Assembly (NCBI GenBank): GCA_958450365.1
Contig: CAUEEP010000912.1
Coordinates: 610,501 to 674,500, forward strand
Direction of reading: 5' to 3'
DNA length: 64,000 nucleotides
Source of the DNA: Mesorhabditis belari
Lineage: Eukaryota; Nematoda; Chromadorea; Rhabditida; Rhabditidae
Both the position numbers and the translations under genes were made by a program. Positions 32,338-42,786 of the stretch are shown here, one piece after another (within the stretch, counting starts at the first letter, position 1; each line of letters begins with the position of its first letter). The notes under the pieces were generated by a model. It saw only the letters and a list, made by a program, of their open reading frames with translations. It was not told where the DNA came from and searched no databases.

Positions 32338-33060
32338 TTATATATGTCGTAGCCGTTTACGAAATTTAGCCGCTAACGAATGAGGGTATTTCCGAGCATC
32401 CAATCAAAAAGTCACCCACATAAAAAATGTTCATAATACATATATTTTATAATAAATTTTTGAAATTAGCTCATTTGGTTCAGTAGAAAATTTTTTTTGA
32501 GCCCCCAAAGTTTCGGTTCAAAAATGCCCTAGATTGGCTATAAAAAATTTTCTACTCAGCCAAAAAACTTGCCTAATAGCTCATTTTGTAGCCAATTTGA
32601 TGTAGATTCTTAAAGTAAAGCCATCTAAAACAATTTTTTGTTGAAAGTAGGAGATTGAGGGCGAGGAACGACTTCAGTTGAACTCGGTCGCTGTTTTCAC
32701 ATTTGAGAATTGCCCTGAATTTGTTCCTCGCCCTCTTTCTCCTACTTCCAACGAAAAATTGTTTCAGATGGCTTTACTTTAAGAAACTACATCATATTGG
32801 CTACAAAATGAGCTATTAGGCAAGTTTTTTGGCTGAGTAGAAAATTTTTTATAGCCAATTTAGGGCATTTTTGAACCTAAACTTTGGGGGCTCAAAAAAA
32901 ATTTTCTACTGAACCAAATGAGCTAATTTCAAAAATTTATTATTAAATATATGTATTATGAACATTTTTTATGTGGGTGACTTTTTGATTGGATGCCCGG
33001 AAATACCCTCATTCGTTAGCGGCTGAATTTCGTAAACGGTTACGACATATATTCTATATT
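32338..33060. repeat. Large near-perfect palindrome (fold-back)
   Basis: Left arm about 32338-32690 and right arm about 32710-33060 are nearly exact inverted copies. Outer motif is ATATATGTCGTAGCCGTTTA with its complement; inner motif is CCTACTT(T/C)CAAC. The unpaired centre is only about 20-50 bp. No coding capacity. Confidence 0.9.
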
Positions 33061-33664
33061 TATATATTAGTAGATTTCGAGTTTCAATGAGTAATTTTAG
33101 TGGAAGGTGATCTTATCAAAAGTATCAAAAGTATCAAAAGTGCTCTAAGTGCTATTCATCTTCTGGAATTTTTCTAAATCTTAGAAGAAGATTAATACCA
33201 GTTGTGCCAAAAGCCAATATGCCAAGCCAAAGAAGAACTACCACTACATCAGCCTATTTGTTTCTATAAATCTATTTTTTAAATCTTTTGTGATCGAAAG
33301 AATGCTGCAAAAAAGGATATGTACATTTATTATCAGTAAACCACTTTTTTGAAAGTTCAAGGTCACAAATTTTATCACCAGATGCCCGTTCCCATATTGT
33401 CCGTCTGTTTCAAACAATGAACAATGAACAATTTTCTTTTGAATAAGCTTTTACATCCAAGATCAATTTGACCAATCTTGTTGACTTTCTCTTTCCCTTT
33501 TCGCAACTTTGTCTACCAGAAAATACAACTATGAGAAAATGACAGCTTGAATTTCGTGGAATTCTGTGGAAGTAGGCGATTTGTACCGCAATTTGTACCA
33601 CAATGTGACAGCTTGTACAATATATAAGAGAAAGAAAAGCTTTGATTGCTGAAAAACTCTCAAG

Positions 33665-33775
33665 ATGACCAAACTCTACGTTTTGTTGGTGCTTGCCGTC
33701 TTTGTTCTCTTCGCCACAGCCTTTACTGGCAAAGCTTCCACAGCAGCCCCTGTTCAGCTTCCACACAAGAACTAG
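33665..33775 (+). CDS. Very small secreted peptide (36 residues)
   Basis: One exon: a signal peptide (MTKLYVLLVLAVFVLFATA), then FTGKASTAAPVQLPHKN and a stop. A TATA-like TACAATATATAAGAG lies about 45 bp upstream of the ATG. The mature part would be about 17 residues with no Cys and no clear dibasic site, so it is neither an obvious defensin nor a typical neuropeptide precursor. Nematodes make many short secreted peptides of this kind. The hydrophobic leader with sensible cleavage and upstream TATA box argue for a real gene. A GTAATA donor directly after the stop leaves a slight chance of a longer spliced form. Confidence 0.55.
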   Translation: MTKLYVLLVLAVFVLFATAFTGKASTAAPVQLPHKN

Positions 33776-33839
33776 GTAATATTTTGAGATTGGATTTTGG
33801 CAGAAAGTTAGAAATGTTCTAAAGAATGTTCAAAACAAG

Positions 33840-34850
33840 GGACTTTCCCATTATACCCCCACAGCATCAATCCCACTATACCCCCCACAGCATCAATCCC
33901 TTTATACCCCCCACAGCATCAATCCCTTTATACCCCCGCAGCATCAATCCGTTTATACCCCACAGCATCAATCCCATTATACTCTCACAGTATCAATCCC
34001 ATTATACTCCCACAGCATCAATCCCATTATACCCTCACAGCATCAATCCCATTCTACTCCCACAGCATCAATCCCATTATACCCCCGCAGCATCAATCCC
34101 ATTATACCCCCACAGCATCAGTCCCTTTATACCCCCACAGCATCAATCCCTTTATACCCCCGCAGCATCAATCCGTTTATACCCTAACAGCATCAATCCC
34201 ATTATACCCCCACATTTTAAAAAATTAACATTTAATAAAAAACAACAAAATTTAGTTTGCATCAATCCTTTGCAGTGTGTGAGAGAGTACCGATGGGGGC
34301 AATGATTATTAGATATTTGTTCCGAATCTAACACAATACTAATCTAGCGAGAAAATACAAAAGAATAGAATCAATCGTTGGTTCAGCGTTTCATAGCAAT
34401 ACGAAAAGCAATAGGAAGAGACAATACAAAGTGGGCTCCGTCCATTTTATCATAAAAACATTTTACCCCCACGAATGGCAAAAAGCTTTTCTAACTACAA
34501 TCCACAATGCATAATGACACACAATAAATTCATAATTCAATTTTTGGAGGCCATGTTGAGAGAATCCTTTTAAGAACCCAATCAAAGTAATCTTTCCCAA
34601 AGTATCGATCTTTCCCAATTCAGTTCTGACCATGAATTCCGCAAGGTAGCTTTCCAAATGATGTGATGTACCGCGGTGCTTCTTATTCCGCCACTTTTCG
34701 CTTCCTCAAAGCCACTTGATAGTTGGAATTAAGAAAGTTCTTCGAGCTTTTCTTTGGGAAAAATATCATTCCGATAAATGCTTATTTTTTTAAATGTGGG
34801 CGTATAACGGGAATGATCCTGTGGGGGTATAATGGGAGAGTACCAAAAAA
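33840..34850. mobile_element. MITE with minisatellite built from its end
   Basis: Left end TCCCATTATACCCCCACAG (near 33847) and right end CTGTGGGGGTATAATGGGA (near 34827-34847) are inverted. From 33840 to 34215 the left end is repeated tandemly as a 24-25 bp unit (CAGCATCAATCCCATTATAC plus CCCCA), about 15 copies. The rest is non-coding. Confidence 0.8.
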
Positions 34851-35346
34851 GAATAATCGCTCAAGCTCTAGCTCAAGTGTCTAGGCTTTACTAATCTTAA
34901 AACAAAGTTAAAATGGCTGGTAGCAATGTTCAGTTTTGACAGCAATTTTGGCGCTTGTTTGAAGTTCAAAAAGCTGGGTGATTCTATGATTCTCTATAAA
35001 TTCTATAAATTCTATAAACTCTAGTATTCTATTATCCTATTATTTTTATTTGACAATGTTCTGAAACACTATCAATTTTCAGAGTCATCATGGCATCTGC
35101 TTCGGTCCATTTGAGCGTTTGAGCGTCCATTTCATGTTCTTTTGTTCATTTCAAAATTTGTTCACCTCTTTCAAAATCTAAATAAAAATGACAGATCAAA
35201 TGACAGATCAAAAACCAAAATTGCAGAACAAAAACCAAGATCTAAATATCAAAATGTGATTTTAAAACTCTTTGGAACAAGTCTTAAAAAACCAAAAAGC
35301 TAAACAAGACAAGCAGAATTGTTTTCACTTATCAGACTTAACAGGT
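34851..35346. other. Intergenic
   Basis: AT-rich with short TTCTATAAA repeats; no supported exon. Confidence 0.4.
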
Positions 35347-35750
35347 TAACAGATCTCATCCATAAACAGATGATAGCCATCTTGATCATCGAGAGGTTCT
35401 CGATTGATTGATGCCATAAAATAGAGAACATTCGGTGAGTCGATCTTTTTCTGAACAGAACTAGCTGATGTTACAATTGTGTCCCCTCTGCCCAACCAGA
35501 AAGCAAAGGCCATTTGGAGATCCAGGACAAGTACAGGACAAGGCAAGCACCAGGCTTGTTTCTAAGATTTAAACAAATTCTCTCAAAATCTTCTGGTGCT
35601 AGTTTACTTTGAGCGTCAAGTGCACAAGTGAATGAGAAATCTTTACTGGGCAAGCCGGTTTTCACAATCTCTTGAAAAATAGTAGATGTGACGTCCAATC
35701 TTGACTGATTCTGACAAGGCCCATGTGAAATCAAGATTCCCGAAATAAAC
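35347..35750 (-). CDS. Unrecognised small gene, at least two exons
   Basis: The exon containing SFTCALDAQSKLAPEDFERI (about 35551-35656) splices through a short intron, using the acceptor GGGCAGAG, into a second exon. That exon encodes GDTIVTSASSVQKKIDSPNV and ends MDEIC at a stop at 35347. The phase fits. Upstream, at 35660-35770, are two overlapping possible first exons: one with an ATG at 35749, and one after TTTCCAG at about 35773. No domain is recognised. The base composition and splice signals look genuine, but the 5' end is uncertain and nothing tells its function. Confidence 0.45.
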
Positions 35751-35897
35751 ATGCTTAAACTTTGGCGTTTCCTGGAAAGCAGATTAGAAAGAAAGACAAT
35801 TTAGGGAAACGGATTAAAAGAGAGAAACACTGAATGATAGTGCATCCTCTTAATACCGTAGCGACAGAATACAGTAATGGGATGTATATGTTATGCC

Positions 35898-36068
35898 CGA
35901 TCTAGAAATCCGTCCGATCTAGAACGAAGCCGATCACTCTAAATCTAAGTCTGGATCGGACGTCTGACTTAGACTGATCGGCTTGATTCTAGATCGGACG
36001 TTTGACCTTACTTTACTCTGGATCGGACATTCTATTTCGAATCATTCTAGATCGGACGTAACATACAT
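35898..36068. mobile_element. Small MITE with TCTAGATCGGACG motifs
   Basis: About 170 bp with ends GTTATGCCCGATCTAGAA and TTCTAGATCGGACGTAAC and several internal GATCGGAC repeats in both orientations. Confidence 0.7.
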
Positions 36069-36234
36069 AAGTTAGAAAGAAGAGATGAGTTATTGCTTGA
36101 GAAATTAGAACCATCCTTCAATAGGAAATGTATTTAAATTATTGATTTTAGATTGATTTTGTATAGGAAAACCATTAAAACTAACACAGTCAACTGATTC
36201 CCCAAGCCTGAAAACCCCGGGTACAATTTTTCTA

Positions 36235-37900
36235 TCCAAAAATTTGAAGTTTTTGAACTTTAAAAAGAAGATCGTCGGGTTGTTCTCTGTGCGCGGGCAC
36301 AATCGCGCGCGTTCTAGCATCCTATGTTTCCTGATATAGCTCCCTTTTCACCTCTCAAAACGGAAGCGTCCATTTTGGGTCATCCGGTAACCAATCCGTT
36401 GTCTGCCCCATGTGGTCACCGCTTCCCAAAACTTAACCCTGGTTGTAGAATTGGCAAACCCAATTCCGGCTCATTTTGACCACTATGGCGAGTTCTTCGT
36501 CGGTTGAAATGGGATCCCAAGTACCTGTAAAAGGGTGCTGAAGGGTACCGCTATGAATTTTTGGATTCATCCCAAGGATTTCGATTCGTAGGGGCAGCAA
36601 AAACAAAAAGCAAAGTTCTTAGAACTTTTTATTCTTCGAATGAAGCAATATCGACTGAAAGTTTCAGTTTTTTCAGAGATTTTAACTAAAGAAAAAGTTT
36701 AAACTCAAAAATTGGTGTCTTTCGTATGAACACGAATCCTGGACAGTCTTTTAGACTTGATAAAATAAAATTCTCCTTAAATTGTTCTGAAGTTTTGTTT
36801 CTTTTCTCAGTCAACCATAGAATTGCTTTTTGCAAGACTTTTTGCAAGATTGAAAGTTCACACAGCCAAGAAATTGTTTGTAATGTGAGCGATTTGGAGG
36901 AAGCATGAATACAAGATGTACAATAATTACCCGGACTCGGTATTTTAAGTGTAACTCAGCACTCAAACGCTGAATCATCTCACGCTTTGTTTCAATAGAA
37001 AATTTAAATATTTTAGCTACAATGGATTCTTAGGTTTGACGCGAAAAGACTTTTCTGCCTTTTTTTATAGAGCCTCAAAGTTGGCAGACAGGAGTTGCTT
37101 GGTGCGGCATTTGTTCCTGGAGGTTTTAACAAAAATTTTGATGATTATGATGATTTCAGCGCTAAATTTAGTTTCATTGGGTTACATTTGCCTAAAGGTT
37201 AAAGATTCACAATTAACAGAAACTGGAAAACGAAAATTTTCGGTTCGCGGGGTCATCTCTTGACCCATGGGACCCATGTGAAACCAAGTTTCCCAAAATA
37301 ACAAAATTTCGCCTAATTGAGGGTCATGTTACCTTCCGATTCGTTTGATAATGTTTAAAACGTATCGCAAAAACAAAAGCGTTCAAAGATATTCAATCTT
37401 CGGGGTTTCTGAAGATGAAAATGAAATGAAAACCGCCAAAAACAAGTGCCGCGCCAAGTAACGCCTGGGTGCCAACTTTGAGGTTTAAAAAAAAGGCATA
37501 AAACGTTCTAAAAACTTTGCTTTTTGTTTTTGCTGCCCCTACGGATCGAAATCCTTGGGATGAATCCAAAAATTCACAGCGGTCCCCTTCAGCACCCTTT
37601 TACAGGCACTTGGGATCCCATTTCAACCGACGAAGAACTCGCCATAGTGGTCAAAATGAGCCGGAATTGGGTTTGCCAATTCTACAACCAGGGTTAAGTT
37701 TTGGGAAGCGGTGACCACATGGGGCAGACAACGGATTGGTTACCGGATGACCCAAAATGGACGCTTCCGATTCGAAAGGTGAAAAGGGAACTATATCAGG
37801 AGACATAGGATGCTAGAACGCGCGCGATTGTGCTCGCGCACAGAGGACAACCCGGCTATCTTCTTTGCTGCATTTTAAAATTCAAAAACTTCAAATTTTT
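36235..37900. mobile_element. Fold-back element with ~400-bp arms
   Basis: Left arm about 36235-36635 and right arm about 37503-37900 are inverted copies with high identity (for example GGCAAACCCAATTCCGGCTC on the left and its complement on the right). The roughly 870-bp spacer has no convincing gene. Confidence 0.85.
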
Positions 37901-38552
37901 GCTACTACTTTAATGGTATCTCGACAAAAATTTCAATCACACCATTTATCCGCCAATCACACCATTTATCCGCCCTTTTTCTTGACTATTTGCCATTGAG
38001 TGGTATCGGTGGTGCTGTACATGTCTTCCTAGTGCTTTCTTCAGACGAGTTGGCTGAAGAAATTTGTGTTTCGTGGAGCATTGTGATTTAGTAGTGAATT
38101 TAATCCTAAAACAAAATGTTGTTACGGAATTCAGTTCAAATATTATTAGGATGTCCAATTATGAATGCACGTTTATGAATGCACGCCTGCTCTTGAACAG
38201 CACACCTTAGAGCTATGCAATTTGATCAAACTTTCAAATATGGATAAAATTCAAATCAAAGATCAAATTTGGCAATGGCTAGAACCTAGTTTTGAGTTTT
38301 GGTGTTGGTATTGGCTCTTCAGCCAATACCAACACCAAAACCCAAATCGATCAAGATTCCTGGAAAGTCTCCCGTCAGTCAAAAGTAGTGAGCTTTCATT
38401 TAGGGTTGGAAAAATTGTACTATAGCACAATCCCATCAAAAGTTGTCCATCAAAGAAATGATTTGATAAGGGAGATGAGTTGAATCCAAAGTAATGCAGG
38501 GGATCGTTGGATAAGTTGGGCCAACTCATTGTCATTAGGTGGTTAAATTTCA
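37901..38552. other. Intergenic with a perfect hairpin
   Basis: Minus-strand frames at 37946-38158 and 38263-38553 lack domain or splice support. The notable item is the hairpin at 38297-38340. Confidence 0.4.
38297..38340. other. Perfect 20-bp hairpin, 4-nt loop
   Basis: TTTTGGTGTTGGTATTGGCT, loop CTTC, then the exact reverse complement. The stem is too short and the loop too small for a typical microRNA precursor. It may be a remnant of a small palindromic repeat. Confidence 0.85.
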
Positions 38553-39152
38553 AAACGGGGCCTTGATTGGGATCAAACTGATAGGACCGATTACATCACA
38601 CGAATAAAAGCCATATTTTGGGTAACAGCACAGAAGATGTTGAACACTTTGCTCCCAGCTCTCCCAGTTTGCATAAACTTCACCATTCGTGTCTATGAAT
38701 CGACGATTAAACACTGAGTCATTCCATGGAATCGAAAAAACAGGAAATTTTCTTTGGTGAAACGTTTTCTCCTCCTTTGATAAGTAGCAAACAAAAACTA
38801 CGGCAAGCTCAAACTTTTTCTCCTGGCTTTGTTTGACTTCTTAGGAAATTCTCAGATAAATTTCTTTGGCCATCTCGCGTTGTTCCTTTGAATAAGCTTT
38901 TGATGGACATCCAAACATAGCGAACAAAATTTTTGTGTTGCGTAATTCTTCATCGAAATCAGTGAGATCATGAAATTGAGTTCCGTGAAACGAAAGATAG
39001 TAATATTTTTGGATTCGGTGCACGGTTTCTTCCCACTTTGTGCGACGTCTGGCCATTTGTTTTTTGAGGAAAGGCTCTTGTACACATATCTTCTTTTGAG
39101 GTCTTCTTAAATTGCGGCTGTTGAGTGTTGTCGTGCTGCCGTTTCTTTGCAT
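38553..39152 (-). pseudogene. Unrecognised protein gene with one in-frame stop
   Basis: From an ATG at 39152 the frame is open for 103 codons, meets TAA after IYLRIS, and continues open in the same frame for about 95 more codons to a stop near 38552. Both halves look like real protein: HRIQKYYYLSFHGTQFHDL before, and KKFELAVVFVCYLSKEE, PVFSIPWNDSVFNRRFID and CCYPKYGFYSCDVIGP after. No intron boundary explains the stop. It lies 255 bp downstream of the 40426-39408 gene on the same strand. Either a recent pseudogene, a base error in the assembly, or a truncated 103-residue product. Family not recognised. Confidence 0.55.
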
Positions 39153-39407
39153 TATCTGAAAATTTTATTTTGATTTAAAAAAGAGACCCGTTTCCCGCAT
39201 TCCTCTACATTGAAACCTGTAGAGCCATGCGGGAGCAAAACCGAAAACCAAAAGAAATGCAAGCATCACAATCTGAAGAATTTTTAGGAAACACATGTAA
39301 AAACATGGGGTAAATGTTGCAAAGGATCTCTTGTACTCTTTTCTTATAGTTAATATCTTCTAAAGTCATAGCTAGCTACTAGAAAGGGTTTAAAAGCAGG
39401 GTAGAGT

Positions 39408-40426
39408 TTAGAATTCTTCGTCTTCTTTTTCATCCTCGTCTTCTTCGTCTTCACAAAACCACCAGAAATGAGATTTAGGAATATTGTCAAAATTTATCCT
39501 TTCTGGAGTCACATTTTCAGTTTCAAGTCCAGTGGTGTTTACAATGTATTGCTCTATGCATTTCACTGGTTCACTCACGAGGACTTCTTCGAGACGCTGA
39601 AATGAGAGTGTTTGATGTTTGATGTAAGTCAAATACTTAGGAAAGTTACCTATCGTAAATACTGTAATAGTACACCACCCCCATAATGACGGTGCGGAGC
39701 GTTGCGTAGTCTAACTTTGGACGCGTTTTTCTCGACCCCGGTTTATGCCACAATGCGCGCTTAGGTATCAAAAAATAACTGAAATTCAGGGCTATTTTTT
39801 GATACCAAAGACGCATTTTTGAAAGTACGGGTGCTTTGAAAAAAATGAAATACGAGGGGAATGGGGTACTATTACAGTATTTACGGTAAGTCATTAAAAC
39901 AAGGAAAAAAAAGCTGGATTTTGGGCTTTTAAAGGTATAAATGTCTATTAAAATGAAACGAATGTAATAAATTTTTCTTCTCAACCAAATTTTCAAAAAG
40001 TGGACTAACCCGAAGTTCCTGTGACTCGGAAATGGCGTCTGAGTCACCTCTTAACTCATCGATCATAAATTTGAACCCAGAAAGTGACATTTGAGCTTTT
40101 TGTTTTTGATCCAAATTGATTCCAATAGAATACTGCTTATAAGCAGGCTCAAACAAAGATGAAGATTGCAAGAGTGCACTCTTCGCCACATCAATGCTCT
40201 CACCAGAAAAGAGTGGCCTCTCCGCTCTGAAAGCTTTGATGGTAATTTGAAGAGTGAGATCGCAGATTTTGGTCGAAAATTTCGCTGCTTTATAAAGAAT
40301 GACAATTTTCTGGAGTAAATCCTTTTCCATATAGTATTGATTGAGCAGAAAATCGAGTGGTTGTTTGGCGTTTGGCTTGGACGTCCTTATATGTACAGCT
40401 TTTCCACTATCACTTTGGCTTTTCAT
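39408..40426 (-). CDS. Hypothetical protein, two exons
   Basis: Exons 40010-40426 and 39408-39596 join in phase 0 to give about 201 residues. The first exon is mixed helical sequence with a basic N-terminus (SDSGKAVHIRTSKPNAK) and segments such as LLQKIVILYKAAKFSTKICD. The second ends in a strongly acidic tail (CEDEEDEDEKEDEEF). The 413-bp intron contains MITE family C. No family recognised. No signal peptide or membrane segment, so probably intracellular. Confidence 0.65.
39652..39889. mobile_element. MITE family C copy
   Basis: Ends ATCGTAAATACTGTAATAGT and its complement; interior matches 25195-25461 in inverted orientation. Lies in the intron of the 39408-40426 gene. Confidence 0.85.
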
Positions 40427-40577
40427 GGACTCTCTATTTACGGGTTTTTTTTACGGTTATTCAGCTTAAGAAACTTGCTCAACATTAAGAAGTTTCATGA
40501 TGTCATCTGAAAATCACATTTATCTGTTACGAAATTGCCATAGAGAAGCTTCATAAAGTGTTTTTGAATCATTGATA

Positions 40578-40821
40578 TTGGGTTGGTGAATTGAAAACTG
40601 CGGGACTTTGAACTAAAATTTATTCAACACAAAACCATCAATCCATTCCAAATAATTTCCATTATTATTGACGACTTCTGCCCATTTTACAGGCAATTTG
40701 CGGATTCCTCTTTCGTAGTAGGATTTTGGTTTGTGTGTGAGACAAGTGTGAGACTCAAAAATCGAGCTGGAGATGTGACATATGACAATAGCCCGCAGTT
40801 TTCAATTCACCAATCCAATAG
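40578..40821. mobile_element. MITE family B, short copy
   Basis: About 244 bp with ends TTGGGTTGGTGAATTGAAAA and TTTTCAATTCACCAATCCAA. It lacks the central part of the 530-bp copies. Confidence 0.85.
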
Positions 40822-40929
40822 TTTGCGCTCGAGAAGTTTCTGGGTTGGAGAATTTCAGGAAACACAAATTTACGGTTAGCTTTAGCAATAACTAACCAAC
40901 AGCAATAACTAACTTATAAAGAAGATTAT

Positions 40930-42530
40930 TGGCCAAATTGTACTCTGTGTACTCAGCTTGAATTGAACTTTGTGTGTTTTCCTTGAGAACAATCCCACGC
41001 ACATATTCATTGAAAGAAACGATCTGCATCGAATGCCTTTTTGCTTATCGCCCGGAATAAGTAGTAACCAGAAGGAGCAAGATCAGGGCTGTATGCCGGA
41101 TGGACCATCATCTCCCATCCAAGTCAGTTTAGTTGAGAACGAATCATCGAAACATGTGATCTATTAGGTTGATGCAAAAGTCTTTTTCATTTTTTTCGTA
41201 CTTCCGTTAAAAAGTAACAAATGCACCAATTGAACAACGGTTTATTGCATTCGAAAGGCCAATTATTTTTCTGCAAAATGACATTAAAACGAGTTTAAAA
41301 TGTCTTATGTTTGAATTTTTTTTGAGAGCGTGAAGTCGGGTAGTCAAAAAGGGTAGTTGATGATGCGGTTTAGACACTTTAGCTAATGGAAACCTATCTT
41401 GGTGTCTATAGATAAAAGATAGAGCACAAAAAGTTGCATGTATAGCCAAATTTTCAGATTTTTTTGAGAGCCTGAAGTCGGGTAGTCAAAAAAGGCGACG
41501 GCTCGATGATGCATTTTAGACGCTTTAGCTAAGGAAACCAATCTTGATGTTAATAAATAAAAGATAGAGCACAAAAAGTTAGATATTTTTTCAGATTTTC
41601 AGAGAAATTGATTCAGCCAATTTCTTTATAGAGGTTTTTATAGATTTTTATGAAAAACCCGTTTTCACTCTCGAATTTGCTTGAAAGTGAACCCAAATTG
41701 ACTTAAAAAAGATGGGAAATTGAACAATAAACACTTTTCATTTAGAGCAAACCATAGGTCAATTGATGACTTTGTTATTTTTCAAAAGAAGTACGAAAAA
41801 AATGAAAAAGACTTTTGCATCAACCTAATAGCATTATCATGTTGATGATGATTGATTGAGGATGATTTTTCTCTTTCGGCTTTTTTCTCTGGCAAAGATT
41901 GACTTAAGTTGCTCGGAGTATTTGATTTAATTAAGTGTTGTCTTGCTATCCAAAATTTCCCAGTAGATAGGCTCTTCCAAATCCCAGAACACCGAGAGCT
42001 TAAACTTCCTCTCATGCACATTTGGCTTGATGCCGGGTTCGGTCTTTTCCCCCTCAGCAACCCATTGACGCTTTCACAGAAAGTTGAAAGTAGAATCCAT
42101 TTTCATCCCTTGTCAAAATATGGGATAAAAAGGATTTGCGCTTGAATCAAGAAAGATGAGCGACATTGGTTTCTGACACTGACACGTTGCCATTTCTGGG
42201 TGTCTGTTAAATCATGTAGAATCCAAGTCCGTAATTTCGATTTAAACCCAAGTTTATACAATTGCTCGAGTATTTTATATGATGAACTGATAACTCTTTT
42301 GCTATTGAGGAAAATAAAGCCTTTTGTTGGTTTGAAAAATTTCGAGCAACTTGACATTATCCAGCTGGACCGCTGGATGACCACGCCCTTGTCTTCGAGC
42401 GTATATCTCCAGAACGGAAACCAGTTTGCACATGTCCGTATTGGAGCCTGTCCACACTTCACATAAATATTCTTTGCTGAGCATTAGAGGCCCTTGTGTT
42501 CTTGTAGAAATTCGTACAACATAACGTGTC
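40930..42530 (-). mobile_element. Decayed mariner, split by a MITE
   Basis: Minus-strand pieces of a mariner transposase lie on both sides of a 665-bp insert. At 42200-42300 there is the N-terminal half (GFKSKLRTWILHDLTDTQKW). Near 42010-42130 there are traces of the catalytic core. At 41050-41130 there is the C-terminal signature PAYSPDLAPSGYYLFRAISK. Stops and frameshifts are frequent and the terminal repeats are not clear. Confidence 0.75.
41164..41828. mobile_element. MITE with mariner ends, inserted in the mariner
   Basis: Inverted ends TTAGGTTGATGCAAAAGTCT and complement, over 40 bp long, with TA on both sides. No transposase. Contains an internal duplication (TGAAGTCGGGTAGTCAAAAA at about 41330 and 41470). 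Confidence 0.9.
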
Positions 42531-42786
42531 GCAGATGTTCAAATGGTAGATATTCAATAGTTAGAAGAAAGTCAAGTATAAGTTAGTAAAATTTCAAAAA
42601 CAGAGTTGCCAAAAGTTCGAAATAACAGAAAGTGAGGAAGCCTGGTTTCATTGTCTTTGAAAAAGTGTTCTTGACTTTATTAGTTTCACGCAACAGCAAC
42701 ACCTTCGTTTTTTTTTACGAGTTTAGCAATCAATAGAAAAAGTAACGACATTTCATACCCACCGACTCAATAAATAAAGAATTTAT

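Noticed and set aside
33410..33766. 118-residue minus-strand frame
   Set aside because: It overlaps the secreted peptide gene on the other strand and has no domain; a shadow frame.
33826..34305. 159-residue Pro/Ser/Ile/Tyr-rich frame
   Set aside because: Translation of the 24-25 bp MITE-end minisatellite.
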